Assembly: GCF_900199725.1 (NCBI RefSeq)
Contig: NZ_LT904900.1
Coordinates: 1 to 46,977, forward strand
Source of the DNA: Cytobacillus massiliigabonensis
Lineage (GTDB): Bacteria > Bacillota > Bacilli > Bacillales > Cytobacillaceae
Length of the DNA: 46,977 nt
Reading direction: 5' to 3'
A program made the position numbers and the translations under genes. The notes under the pieces are model-generated. The model was not told the DNA's origin. It saw only the letters and a list, made by a program, of their open reading frames with translations, and did not search any database. The number at the start of each line of letters is the position of its first letter. Position 1 is the first letter of the stretch. Shown one piece after another: positions 8,264-17,013 of this stretch.

Positions 8264-9244
8264 TTGACGAATATAAACATTGAACAAATCGCGCAAGAAT
8301 TTACGCAACAACTCGATCGGTGGTATTCAATGCCGGAGCAATACGATAACGAACTCGACCGGCAAATCCATCAATGGTATGCAAACCCGCCGACGGTGTG
8401 GCCGAAGCGTCCGTATTTCTCGCCGTCAAACTCGAAAGCCTGTCCGCGTGAACTGTACGTAAAAGCCAAGCGCGCGAAAAAGGACACGTTCCCGAAACCG
8501 CCGTATCAAGGACGCTGGCAAGAAATCGGAACAGCGATCGGCGACGTTATTCAGCGTGCAGTCCTCGCAATGGAACGTAATTTGTCCGGCTGTCCTTTCC
8601 GATTTGAGCGAAACGCAGATGGCACGCCCGTTTTGGAAGATTTCGCAAAGAAGAACCACGAAATTACACACAAAGGAAAACGTTTCTACCTTTACGGAAC
8701 ATGCGACGGCATCATGCAGTACATCAACGCTGATGGCGAAATCATTCGCGTAGGCCTCGAAATTAAATCGAAGCAGTCGACGCCAGCTAAAACGTCCTTG
8801 TACTCGTTTAAGGAAGCCGAGGAAGGACATCGAAAGCAGTGCGTAGCCTATTCGATTATGTACAACGTCGATTATTACATTATCCTCTACGTTAACGCAG
8901 CGAAAAAGGCGTGGGTCATGAGCGACGCGGACTACGAAGCTACTCCGGACATACGAGCGTTTGGCTTCAAGATTACGGACGCCGACCGTGAGGAATTGCT
9001 CGATAGTTTCGCAGAAATCACACGTTGCATTAACGAAAACACGCCACCGGCAATCGACTTGTCGCGATGGACGTTCAATAATTTTAAAACAGCCTGCGCC
9101 CAATCGTTAAGCGACGAGGAATTCGAAATACTCAAAGCGCAGGTTCGACGGGCGCAACGGTCAGGCTTGCCACAGTGGCGCAAGGAGCAATATTACGATG
9201 CGTTCGAGTTTATCCGCGAGGTGCGCGAAAAGGAGGCGGGATGA
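8264..9244 (+). CDS. Cas4/RecB-like PD-(D/E)XK exonuclease
   Basis: 326 residues from TTG 8264. Shows the PD-(D/E)XK pattern: GTAIGDVIQR helix, YGTCDGIM (catalytic Asp), GLEIKSKQ (ExK), and the QCVAYSIMYNVDYYIILY helix-strand pair (the QxxxY-type motif of Cas4/RecB nucleases). Two cysteines near the N-terminus (SKACPREL) might be part of an iron-sulfur site, but a full four-cysteine set is not evident. Probable role in DNA end processing for recombination. Stop overlaps the next gene's start. Confidence 0.75.
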   Translation: MTNINIEQIAQEFTQQLDRWYSMPEQYDNELDRQIHQWYANPPTVWPKRPYFSPSNSKACPRELYVKAKRAKKDTFPKPPYQGRWQEIGTAIGDVIQRAVLAMERNLSGCPFRFERNADGTPVLEDFAKKNHEITHKGKRFYLYGTCDGIMQYINADGEIIRVGLEIKSKQSTPAKTSLYSFKEAEEGHRKQCVAYSIMYNVDYYIILYVNAAKKAWVMSDADYEATPDIRAFGFKITDADREELLDSFAEITRCINENTPPAIDLSRWTFNNFKTACAQSLSDEEFEILKAQVRRAQRSGLPQWRKEQYYDAFEFIREVREKEAG

Positions 9245-9438
9245 TGGAAATTAAACGAGATTTATTCGTAGTTGCCAACGTCGATAAAGATGGTAACGTC
9301 GTAAGCTATCCGCAAGGTGGCGGAAGTAGTACATTGCCGTCTATCCGAGCGTTTGGTAACCCGAAAAGCGCAAAACGAAGTAGTGCGAGATTAGGCGGAA
9401 AAGTATTGCGAATTACTGGATTTGAGGTGGTCGAGTGA
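9244..9438 (+). CDS. Small hypothetical protein (64 aa)
   Basis: AGGAGG at 9231-9236 lies seven bases before ATG 9244 (ATG 9241 is an alternative only four bases away). Residues alternate strand-like segments (DLFVVANVDKDGNVVSYPQ) and a basic end. GTGA overlap with the next gene. No family recognised. Confidence 0.6.
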   Translation: MEIKRDLFVVANVDKDGNVVSYPQGGGSSTLPSIRAFGNPKSAKRSSARLGGKVLRITGFEVVE

Positions 9439-9932
9439 GAATCCTAGCGTTCGACACATCGATGACAGCGCCAGGTATCGCACTACTTGAAGCGAAAAAA
9501 GGTCGCGCCAAAGTCATCGACGTCAGCCACGTTAAAACAACGACTGACCAAACGCACGGCCTTCGCGCTGAAATAGTCGAAGCGTGGGCGGTCAGCTTCA
9601 TTCATAAGCACGGCGCAAAGTTTGACGTAATTGTGCGCGAGGATTTCGTAGCCCGCACGAGCAAGCAAGGGCATCCGGTTTATAGCGCATGGGGTGCGTG
9701 CGATCGGGCGCTGAACAAATTCGGCTTAAACTTTACTACGCCTGCCATTTCGCAGTCAGCCGTCAAGAAGGCGGTTGTCGGCTTGGGCAAGGCGGAAAAG
9801 CACGAAGTCGAAGCGGCCGTGCGTAAATGGACGGGTTATACGGGAGAATTTGCGAAGGACGACGAGTCGGATGCCTGTGCAATCGCACTAGCGTATCTGA
9901 TTCGCGAAGGACTAATTAAGGGGGCGGAATAA
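9435..9932 (+). CDS. RuvC-like Holliday junction resolvase
   Basis: 165 residues from GTG 9435. RNase H-fold resolvase signature: Asp7 in FDTSMTAPGIALLE, Glu69 in VREDF, and Asp143/Asp146 in DDESDACAIALAYL give the DEDD acidic tetrad. QSAVKKAVVG followed by a lysine-containing GKAEKHE is the RuvC-type DNA-binding segment. Phage versions resolve branched DNA before packaging. Confidence 0.85.
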   Translation: MRILAFDTSMTAPGIALLEAKKGRAKVIDVSHVKTTTDQTHGLRAEIVEAWAVSFIHKHGAKFDVIVREDFVARTSKQGHPVYSAWGACDRALNKFGLNFTTPAISQSAVKKAVVGLGKAEKHEVEAAVRKWTGYTGEFAKDDESDACAIALAYLIREGLIKGAE

Positions 9933-9934
9933 TT

Positions 9935-10090
9935 ATGAAAAAATCACGTAGAGAACGTAGAGCAATCGCACGCAAAAATAAAACGACATTCGTGCCGCAA
10001 TATAACGGAAAATCACCGCAATCATACAAGGAATATTACGGAGTCGGTTACGAGCGATTTAACAATACGTTCGTAACGATCGCGAAATGA
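9935..10090 (+). CDS. Small basic protein (51 aa)
   Basis: ATG 9935 follows GGGGGCGG and the protein begins with a very basic run (KKSRRERRAIARKNK), then an aromatic-rich half (YKEYYGVGYERF). ATGA overlap with the next gene. Probably nucleic-acid binding; unknown family. Confidence 0.6.
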   Translation: MKKSRRERRAIARKNKTTFVPQYNGKSPQSYKEYYGVGYERFNNTFVTIAK

Positions 10091-10281
10091 GCCGTGCTAG
10101 CACCATCGCGCAAACCAACCGAAAGCTGCTCTACGTTCTTGAACGCGAACTTGCCGAACTGGACTACGACATTGAGCGCATAACGGCTCGGAAAACAACG
10201 CTACAAGTGCGGCGGGCGGAGGTTGTCGCTGGCATTGACGGACTGCGAAAGGTAATAAACACGAAGGAGCGGATTGAATGA
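10087..10281 (+). CDS. Short coiled-coil protein (64 aa)
   Basis: One long charged helix with heptad spacing of Leu/Ile/Val (RKLLYVLERELAELDYDI). Overlaps its neighbours by 4 bases on both sides. No function assigned. Confidence 0.6.
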   Translation: MSRASTIAQTNRKLLYVLERELAELDYDIERITARKTTLQVRRAEVVAGIDGLRKVINTKERIE

Positions 10282-12572
10282 CGGAATTATTAACGGATAG
10301 TTTTAAAGAGCCACTGCTGCGCGACTCTTTTGTTGCGCAATACCCCGACTTCCCAACACACATGAACGCGTTAGGTAAATTCGTATATTACCGAACGTAC
10401 TCGCGCTTCTTACCGAATAAAGGACGTCGCGAAACGTGGAAGGAAACGTGTAGACGCGCAACAGAATATAACGTTGGCTTGGCGGTCAAGCACCTCGAAA
10501 AGATTGGCTACGCGGTCGATTACGATAAACATCGCGCCGAAGCGGAGGAGTTTTTCGATAGCATGTTCAACCTTCGCCAGTTCCTATCGGGCCGTACGTT
10601 GTGGGTTGGCGGTAGTGAAAACGGAGTTGCCGACAAATACCCACTCGCGAATTTTAACTGCTCGTTCTTGAATATCCGCAGTTGGAGCGACCTTGGCGAT
10701 TTGTTTTACTTGCTACTCGTCGGCACAGGCGTCGGCTTCAAGTGTACGAAGGCTTTCGCGGAAGAACTTGCGCCGATTCGGACTAACTTTACGTTGCATA
10801 ACGAATCTTACGACCCTGTTGCGAAATCAGAGCGTTTAGAACATACAGAACTTCGCGAAATCAACGAAACTACCATCGAAATTGTGGTCGGCGATTCAAA
10901 GGAAGGTTGGGTCGAATCCTTGCGATATTTCTTCGACATTCTGACGGACATTGGTAACGAGGATTATGCGCACATCATTATTAACTACGATTCAGTACGT
11001 CCGAATGGTGAGCGCTTGAACACTTTCGGCGGCACAGCGTCAGGTCCCGAACCGTTAATGGAAATGTTCGCGGGAATCGATCGGGTGTTAAAGAACGAAA
11101 TTGACCCGTCGCTTGCTCCATTAGACCCAGCTTGGGAAACCGAAAGATACGCTGATTATACTGATACGAAATGGAAAACAGTACGTCCGATTCATATCCT
11201 CGACATCGGCAATTTGATCGGCAACAACGTAGTGGTCGGGGGCGTACGAAGAACGGCGGAAATATTCCTTTGTGACGCAAATGACTACGAATCTATTTTC
11301 GCGAAATACGGAATTAATGGCGTTTGGAAGGAGGCTCAGCATCGCAAAATCATCGAGCAAGTCAAAGCGCTAGGCTTAACGGAAGTGGCGACAATGCTCG
11401 AAGGGCTTGCGCTCAATGACCCGAATGCTCGTCCGTTGCATCATCGCAGAATGTCGAATAACTCCGTGGCGTTTACGGAAAAGCCAACTAGCGAACTATT
11501 AAACTTGCTATTCGAAATGATGCAGTCGGAAGGAGAGCCAGGCTTTATAAATTTAGAGCAGGCACGAAAAAGACGACCTAATGCGGAGGGGCTGAACCCA
11601 TGTTCGGAGATTCTGCTCGATAGTTATGGCGTATGTAACTTAACGACGGTCAACCTTGTGCAATTCGTAAAAGAAATTAACGGCGAATACTTCTTGCAGG
11701 TCAGCGAACTCCTCGAAGCGCAACGGCATTCTGCTCGAGCGGGATTACGTATGACTCTCGCGGAACTAGAGATACCGCACTGGAATGACGTACAGCAACG
11801 CGATAGATTGCTAGGAACATCGCTAACTGGCGTTAAGGACGCATTCGCCATGATCGATTACACGGAGCAGGAAGAAGCCCAGTTACTCGAATTGCTCGGA
11901 AGTGTAGCACGAGAAGAAGCGGATAACTATGCGAAGGAACTCCGAGTCAGCAGTCCGTTGCTTGTCACGACAGTCAAGCCGGAAGGCACGATTTCGCAAG
12001 TAGCTGGCGGAGTATCGAGCGGTCTTCATTGGTCGCATTCACCGTACTATATTCGCCGAATCCGAATCAACGCTGCCGACCCGTTAGCGAAAGCGGTACA
12101 AGACATCGGATGGCCGGTTCATGCGGAAGTTGGAACGCCAGGCGAAACGGAAACTGAACGTCTAGCAAACGCAAGAACGCTAGTTATCGACTTTCCTATT
12201 GCTAGTGGAGCAACTAAGACGAAGGACGACGTTTACGCGGCGGAACAATTCGATACGTACTTCCGATTCCAGCGAAATTATACCGAACATAATTCGAGTA
12301 ACACGATCCACGTCCGACCGAATGAGTGGGCCGAAGTAGAGTCGATAGTTTACGAGAATTGGGACGATTTCGTAGGCGTGTCTTTCCTTGCATATGACGG
12401 CGGTTCGTATCAACTTGCGCCATACGAAGCAATTACCAAAGAGCAATACGAGGAACTATCCGCGAAAATGGCGGAGTTCAAGCCGGAAATATTGCAACGA
12501 TTTGAAACAGGCACCGACAGCGACCTTGACGGAATGGACGGTTGCGAAGGCGGAGTTTGTCCGATCAGATAA
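10278..12572 (+). CDS. nrdJ: Adenosylcobalamin-dependent (class II) ribonucleoside-triphosphate reductase
   Basis: 764 residues, near the roughly 740 of the monomeric Lactobacillus leichmannii-type enzyme. Cys128 (NCSF) and Cys453 (GVCNLTTVN) form the substrate-reducing pair, Cys442 (GLNPCSEI) is the thiyl-radical cysteine (same 11-residue spacing as in the known enzyme), and the C-terminus CEGGVCPIR (Cys756, Cys761) is the shuttle pair re-reduced by thioredoxin. It makes dNTPs without oxygen or a second subunit but needs vitamin B12, so the host must provide cobalamin. Works with the dUTPase, ThyX and dNMP kinase genes downstream. Confidence 0.95.
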   Translation: MTELLTDSFKEPLLRDSFVAQYPDFPTHMNALGKFVYYRTYSRFLPNKGRRETWKETCRRATEYNVGLAVKHLEKIGYAVDYDKHRAEAEEFFDSMFNLRQFLSGRTLWVGGSENGVADKYPLANFNCSFLNIRSWSDLGDLFYLLLVGTGVGFKCTKAFAEELAPIRTNFTLHNESYDPVAKSERLEHTELREINETTIEIVVGDSKEGWVESLRYFFDILTDIGNEDYAHIIINYDSVRPNGERLNTFGGTASGPEPLMEMFAGIDRVLKNEIDPSLAPLDPAWETERYADYTDTKWKTVRPIHILDIGNLIGNNVVVGGVRRTAEIFLCDANDYESIFAKYGINGVWKEAQHRKIIEQVKALGLTEVATMLEGLALNDPNARPLHHRRMSNNSVAFTEKPTSELLNLLFEMMQSEGEPGFINLEQARKRRPNAEGLNPCSEILLDSYGVCNLTTVNLVQFVKEINGEYFLQVSELLEAQRHSARAGLRMTLAELEIPHWNDVQQRDRLLGTSLTGVKDAFAMIDYTEQEEAQLLELLGSVAREEADNYAKELRVSSPLLVTTVKPEGTISQVAGGVSSGLHWSHSPYYIRRIRINAADPLAKAVQDIGWPVHAEVGTPGETETERLANARTLVIDFPIASGATKTKDDVYAAEQFDTYFRFQRNYTEHNSSNTIHVRPNEWAEVESIVYENWDDFVGVSFLAYDGGSYQLAPYEAITKEQYEELSAKMAEFKPEILQRFETGTDSDLDGMDGCEGGVCPIR

Positions 12573-12580
12573 CGTAGACA

Positions 12581-12602
12581 GGGCGTGCCAACACGGGCGC
12601 CC
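12581..12602 (+). other. Short hairpin after the reductase gene
   Basis: GGGCG (12581-12585) can pair with CGCCC (12598-12602), or alternatively CGTG (12584-12587) with CACG (12592-12595). No U-tract follows, so a terminator is doubtful; it lies in the only sizeable gap between nrdJ and the next gene. Confidence 0.3.
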
Positions 12603-12626
12603 GCAAATTAAACGGAGGTGTGGCGT

Positions 12627-12950
12627 GTGGAAATATTAAATACGATACCAGGCAGCGTTGATGCGTTCGGAACATTTGTCGGTGTGATAACGGGGCTTTT
12701 AGCGATTGTGTTGCTTTGCGCAGCTATTGCGGCATTTTACGATAGTGAATTCGGAATAGGTCTGTTGGCGTTATTGGTCGTAACGGCTACTGGATTGTTC
12801 AGTTACGTGGCTATCAGCGAGTCCATTGTAAAATCACCGACTCAATACGAAGTGAGAATCACGGACTACAACGTCATTTACGAAAAAGGCTACGAAATTA
12901 TTGAAAAACGAGGCGACATTCACGTCATTCAAAAGAGCGAGGCGAAATAA
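12627..12950 (+). CDS. Membrane protein with two predicted spans (107 aa)
   Basis: GTG 12627 is chosen because GGAGG at 12614-12618 is eight bases upstream; GTG 12618 would overlap the ribosome site. Two hydrophobic segments (about residues 15-38 and 45-65) are followed by a soluble 40-residue tail. Unknown function. Confidence 0.6.
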   Translation: MEILNTIPGSVDAFGTFVGVITGLLAIVLLCAAIAAFYDSEFGIGLLALLVVTATGLFSYVAISESIVKSPTQYEVRITDYNVIYEKGYEIIEKRGDIHVIQKSEAK

Positions 12951-12951
12951 T

Positions 12952-13671
12952 ATGGCGTTTTTCGGAATCTCCGCAAAGAACGACGATCAGAAGCGAGCCA
13001 TGCAAGCGATAATTAACGATAAGCCATTCACGTTCTTAACCGGTCCGGCGGGCAGTGGTAAAACGCTAGTTGCACAGGCGGTCGGCTTGGAACGCACGAC
13101 TGAATCGCGAACCTACCGCAAAATGATTTACACTCGCCTGCAAACGCAAGTTGGCATGGACGTTGGCGCGTTGCCTGGCGACCTTAATGAAAAGACTTAT
13201 CCGTTCATCGCGCCGTTTATGGACAATCTCGAAGTCATGAGCGCCAAGTCCGGCGAAATCAAGCGCTACCTGACCGAAGGCGACGAGGATAAGCGCAAGG
13301 TATTCTTCGACTCGATTCAGACCATTCGCGGACGCTCGCTGAATTACACGTACGTTATGTTCGACGAGATTCAAAATGTCGACATTCATACGATTGCTGC
13401 GCTCGCCACACGTCCGGGGCTTAACGCGAAATTCGTATTCCTCGGTAACTTTTCGCAAATAGATACGCCGAAGCTACGCAGCACGAAAACGAACGGGCTA
13501 TATCGCTTATTGAACGGACTTTACGAAAAGGACGCGCACAAATATTTCGATCATATTAATTTGACGGAGACGCAGCGCCATCCAGTCGTAGAGGTTGTCG
13601 AGGACATCTTGCGAAATCATGAAATGCCGCCGGAGTTTGCAGAATTGGAAGCGAGGGGGAATGAACGATGA
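12952..13671 (+). CDS. PhoH-like P-loop ATPase
   Basis: 239 residues from ATG 12952. Walker A GPAGSGKT near residue 27, Walker B VMFDEIQN near 140, and FLGNFSQID (the PhoH-type sensor GDxxQxD variant). This ATPase family often sits with phage nucleic-acid genes and may be an RNA/DNA helicase-like enzyme. The frame extends upstream to 12901, but that part overlaps the previous gene. Stop overlaps the next start (ATGA). Confidence 0.85.
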   Translation: MAFFGISAKNDDQKRAMQAIINDKPFTFLTGPAGSGKTLVAQAVGLERTTESRTYRKMIYTRLQTQVGMDVGALPGDLNEKTYPFIAPFMDNLEVMSAKSGEIKRYLTEGDEDKRKVFFDSIQTIRGRSLNYTYVMFDEIQNVDIHTIAALATRPGLNAKFVFLGNFSQIDTPKLRSTKTNGLYRLLNGLYEKDAHKYFDHINLTETQRHPVVEVVEDILRNHEMPPEFAELEARGNER

Positions 13672-14393
13672 TTAAAACGGAAGCTGAATGGCGGTGGGCT
13701 AACGAACAAGACGAACGAAAAGAACTCGTAAGAAAAGCGAGCAAGCGTTGTAATGAACGGTATGGGGAGGCGTTGGGAAGAATGGCGAATACACTCAAAG
13801 TAAAAATTAAACGGCTACATGCTGACGCAGTAATTCCGCAATATGCCCGTGAAGGCGACGCAGGCTTCGATTTAGTCGCGGTCGAGGACGTAATTATCGA
13901 GCCTGGCGAAACAGCGCTAGTCAAGACAGGCCTCGCGTTTGAACTTCCGCATGGCTACGAAATGCAAGTGCGACCACGGTCAGGTGTTACGCTAAAAACG
14001 AAGCTTCGAGTGCAACTCGGTACGGTTGATGCGGGGTATCGCGGTGAGGTTGGCGTGATTGTCGATAACACCGCAGTTAAGGGGAGCTCGTTTTCTAACG
14101 ACTACGTAATTAGATACGAACACCTTGACGGGACAAACAGCAAAGTACCGAAACATACGCGAGAAGATAAGTTTCACGGCGAGTATATCGAATACGACAA
14201 GGTGCCAAGAATGACGTACCTAATACGCAAAGGTGACCGAATCGCACAAGCCGTAATCAAGCCGGTCGAGCAAGCGACGTTTATCGAAGTGGACACGTTG
14301 AGCGAAACGGACAGGGGCGAAGGTGGCTTCGGAAGTAGTGGCGTAAAGCATCCGGAATACTTCGCGGTGCCAGTCGGAAAGGAGCGGATTTAA
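13668..14393 (+). CDS. dut: Trimeric dUTPase with N-terminal extension and internal insert
   Basis: The dUTPase motifs are present in order: DAGFDLVA, RPRSGVTLK, LGTVDAGYRGEVGV, KGDRIAQAVI and the C-terminal GEGGFGSSG. At 241 residues it is longer than typical (about 150): about 38 extra residues precede MANTLKVKIKRL, and an insert of about 30 residues lies between motifs III and IV (YEHLDGTNSKVPKHTRED). An internal start at ATG 13782, after GGGGAGGCG, would give a normal-length N-terminus. Converts dUTP to dUMP, feeding ThyX and keeping uracil out of DNA. Confidence 0.9.
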   Translation: MIKTEAEWRWANEQDERKELVRKASKRCNERYGEALGRMANTLKVKIKRLHADAVIPQYAREGDAGFDLVAVEDVIIEPGETALVKTGLAFELPHGYEMQVRPRSGVTLKTKLRVQLGTVDAGYRGEVGVIVDNTAVKGSSFSNDYVIRYEHLDGTNSKVPKHTREDKFHGEYIEYDKVPRMTYLIRKGDRIAQAVIKPVEQATFIEVDTLSETDRGEGGFGSSGVKHPEYFAVPVGKERI

Positions 14394-15184
14394 TGGCGGA
14401 AACTAAAATGAACGTAAAATTACTGGCATACACGCAATTAAGCGAGGAATTTTTAGATGAGTTATGTGCAATACAAGCGCGCGAAAATTGCGGATTTGTT
14501 TCAGACGGTCAAGCGGTCGCTCTGTCCGCAATTCGCACGTGTTATTCTCCGAACAAGCCTAGCGAAATCGTCGCGCTTGAAGGCGCCAAGTATTTCGGCA
14601 GTCGCGCCAGCGACGGCGAACAAGGCACGGAAGCCGACCGCCTGTTCCGCATGATTGTTCGGTCAGGCCACACGTCGACCCTCGAGCATCTTTCGTTCAC
14701 TTTCGCAATAGAAGGCGTTAGCCGTGCGTTACTGGCGCAAGTCACGTGCCATCGTGTCGGATTTTCATTCAGCGTTCAGTCGCAACGTTACGTCCGGTTC
14801 GGCTCGGGCGATCGGTCGGGCGGATTTGACTTCGTTAGACCGGAATCAATTGATGATGACAAGAACGTCAAAATCAGCGCAGATGGCGAAAAGGGTAAAT
14901 GGATAACGCCAATTGGCATCTTTTACGAAGCGATGGACAAGGCGCAAGAATCGTATGATTTATTGCGAAAAGCTGGCGTACCCGCCGAAGATGCCCGTGC
15001 TGTCCTTCCGCAAGCAGCCGCAACTAATCTCGTAATGACAGCGAATTTGCGTAGTTTGCTAGAGTTCTACGCGAAACGCAAGGAGGGCAAGGGCGCGCAA
15101 GCTGAAATCGCACAACTAGCGGAGAAATTAAAGAACGCAGTTATCGCGGTTGAGCCGTGGACGTCGCAATTCTTCGCAGAATAA
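14393..15184 (+). CDS. thyX: Flavin-dependent thymidylate synthase
   Basis: 263 residues. The ThyX signature region reads HTSTLEHLSFTFAIEG ... then CHRVGFSFSVQSQRYV, matching RHRxxSxxxxSxRY with Cys in place of the first Arg. Uses FAD, NADPH and methylene-tetrahydrofolate to methylate dUMP. TAATG overlap with dut, so the two consecutive steps are translationally coupled. Confidence 0.92.
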   Translation: MAETKMNVKLLAYTQLSEEFLDELCAIQARENCGFVSDGQAVALSAIRTCYSPNKPSEIVALEGAKYFGSRASDGEQGTEADRLFRMIVRSGHTSTLEHLSFTFAIEGVSRALLAQVTCHRVGFSFSVQSQRYVRFGSGDRSGGFDFVRPESIDDDKNVKISADGEKGKWITPIGIFYEAMDKAQESYDLLRKAGVPAEDARAVLPQAAATNLVMTANLRSLLEFYAKRKEGKGAQAEIAQLAEKLKNAVIAVEPWTSQFFAE

Positions 15185-15202
15185 CGTCGAAAGGGTGATT
15201 CT

Positions 15203-15715
15203 ATCGGTATTCTCACGAACGCAATCATAACGATGCACTTATTAACCGGCACGCCATCGGCAGTCTACGCAGAACTTACGCCTGAAACGCAAAAATGGCG
15301 TCAGCGTGCGGAGTGGCTGGACGGCGAGTTATCGGAGCAACGCGAAATTAAACAACGCCTACGCGACGAAATTGAGCGCTTAAACGCGACGGCATGGCAA
15401 CCGTTCGAAATTACGGCATACACGGCGGACTGCGCCGAAGGTTGCACGGGCGTCACAGCGACAGGCATTGACGTACGCAACACGACACATTACGAAGGCA
15501 AACGCGTGATAGCCGCCGACCCGAGCGTTTTGCCGATGTGGTCAACGGTGGAGTTGCGCTTTGCCGACGGACGGGTCGAACGAGCCATCGCGATTGACAA
15601 AGGCGGCGCAATTAAGGGGCGTAAGCTCGACTATTTAATTGGCAGTCACGGCGAAGCAATACGGTTCGGTCGGCAGCAGGTAGACGTAAAAATTATCGAA
15701 AGAGGGGCGAAGTAG
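15203..15715 (+). CDS. 3D-domain cell-wall protein, probable AUC start
   Basis: 170 residues from ATC 15203. The only in-frame standard start (ATG 15233) has no ribosome site, whereas GGGTGA (15193-15198) precedes ATC; an in-frame TAA at 15182 bars any earlier start. The AUC start adds a hydrophobic N-terminus (GILTNAIITMHLLTG), then a coiled coil (residues 35-62), then a 3D domain (FEITAYTADCAEGCTG, VIAADPSVLPMWSTVEL, AIDKGGAIKGRKLDYLIG, AIRFGRQQVDVKI). 3D domains share the MltA-like fold of wall-acting enzymes. A wall-related or anchoring role is likely; why it sits among nucleotide genes is unclear. Confidence 0.78.
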   Translation: MGILTNAIITMHLLTGTPSAVYAELTPETQKWRQRAEWLDGELSEQREIKQRLRDEIERLNATAWQPFEITAYTADCAEGCTGVTATGIDVRNTTHYEGKRVIAADPSVLPMWSTVELRFADGRVERAIAIDKGGAIKGRKLDYLIGSHGEAIRFGRQQVDVKIIERGAK

Positions 15716-16414
15716 ATGAAGGCACAACCGAAGGTCCACGTAATTAAAGACGAAAGTTTGGGCGGGATTGAACGTGAGTATGTCGGAGAGTACGAAGAAT
15801 TAAAGATGGTTGGTGAAAGACATTTGCGTAAGGTGTTCGGACTGGCACCGACTGAAATCGTACACATTGACGGTGCAAGGTATCGGATGGTCGAGCGTAA
15901 AGCGGAAGTAGGCGAAAGAGTTATCGCGATAGAAGAAGATGGTTACGAGATCGGCGACTTATTGACTGTAAAAAAAGCTGATAGATGGGGTGATGGCGAT
16001 GGTATTAGCATTTCCGAACATACTCATGCGATGTATCATTCTGAATATCGCGTACTTGAGCCGGTAGTTGACGAACTAATTGGCGTCGACACAACGCAAG
16101 CCAGCCCGCAAGTCCTCGACCTACTCGCAAACTTAGCCCGCCGAGTCACGTCGCTTGAGCAACAGCTAAAAGACACGCAAGCCAACGTCGAGCGACAGGC
16201 GGAAGATCTCGCTTCAACTGGAAAGTGCGTGGATGACGGCGTAAAGCGGCTAGATGCGCTAGAGTCAGACTCGCAAGAGCAGGCGGAATTAATCGAAATG
16301 TGTATCGACGACATTGTGACGTTGGACGAGCGTACAAACGAATCTTCCGCAATTCACGCGTTGCAAACTACGATTCAAGTATTATGCGAAACTATTGCGA
16401 AGGAGGTACGCTAA
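15716..16414 (+). CDS. SH3-like module plus coiled coil protein
   Basis: 232 residues. The middle carries the same module seen repeatedly in the protein at 1862 (RYRMVERKAEVGERVIA ... GDLLTVKKADRW). The C-terminal third is a long coiled coil (ARRVTSLEQQLKDTQANV onward). No enzyme motif. It may oligomerise and display the shared module. Ribosome site AGAGGGGCG before ATG 15716. Confidence 0.65.
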   Translation: MKAQPKVHVIKDESLGGIEREYVGEYEELKMVGERHLRKVFGLAPTEIVHIDGARYRMVERKAEVGERVIAIEEDGYEIGDLLTVKKADRWGDGDGISISEHTHAMYHSEYRVLEPVVDELIGVDTTQASPQVLDLLANLARRVTSLEQQLKDTQANVERQAEDLASTGKCVDDGVKRLDALESDSQEQAELIEMCIDDIVTLDERTNESSAIHALQTTIQVLCETIAKEVR

Positions 16415-17013
16415 TGAACCACACGCTAGAAGTTTCGCGCAAAGTAACCGTCACCAAAATCGCCCTGACCGGCAAGCTACGTTCGGGCAAAGACACCGTC
16501 GCGCACCATCTGTTTATACGCAACAGCTTCCACAATGTCGCGTTTGGCGACGCGCTCAAGCGAGTTGCACACGATACTTTTCCGTGGGTGAGCGAGTTCT
16601 CGAAGCCTCGCGCGCTGTATCAGCAAGTCGGTCAGTTAATGCGTGAAATTGAGCCGGACGTTTGGATTCGCCATGTCGAACGGAAAGTCGATGCGATTAT
16701 TAACGTCAACAAGGACATGTGCGATCACGTCGGCGTAGTGATTACCGATTTACGGCAGCCGAACGAGTACGAATGGGCGCGCGCCAACGGATTCACAATC
16801 ATTCGCGTCACAGCGCCGGAAGCTGACCGGCTGGCACGAGCACAACGAGCGGGCGACGACTTTACCGCGGAGGACTTAGCGCACAATACCGAGCAGCATG
16901 TCGATGGGTTCGCGGTCGATTTCGAGGTCAGCAACGACGGGACGGTTGAGGACTTAAAGGCGAAAGTCGATGCGATCATGGACGAGATTAACGCGAAAGG
17001 GGTGGTAAATTGA
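16414..17013 (+). CDS. Deoxynucleoside monophosphate kinase
   Basis: 199 residues from ATG 16414, after AAGGAGG. P-loop GKLRSGKDT near residue 22, then FGDALKRVAHD, LYQQVGQLMREI, VVITDLRQPNEYEWA and RVTAPEADRLARA, the pattern of T4 gp1-type dNMP kinases. Phosphorylates dNMPs to dNDPs. The earlier in-frame start near 16300 lies inside the previous gene and is rejected. Confidence 0.85.
   Translation: MNHTLEVSRKVTVTKIALTGKLRSGKDTVAHHLFIRNSFHNVAFGDALKRVAHDTFPWVSEFSKPRALYQQVGQLMREIEPDVWIRHVERKVDAIINVNKDMCDHVGVVITDLRQPNEYEWARANGFTIIRVTAPEADRLARAQRAGDDFTAEDLAHNTEQHVDGFAVDFEVSNDGTVEDLKAKVDAIMDEINAKGVVN

Noticed and set aside
8426..9103. 225-codon minus-strand ORF
   Set aside because: It lies wholly within the + strand Cas4-like nuclease gene that shows conserved motifs; a complementary-strand shadow.
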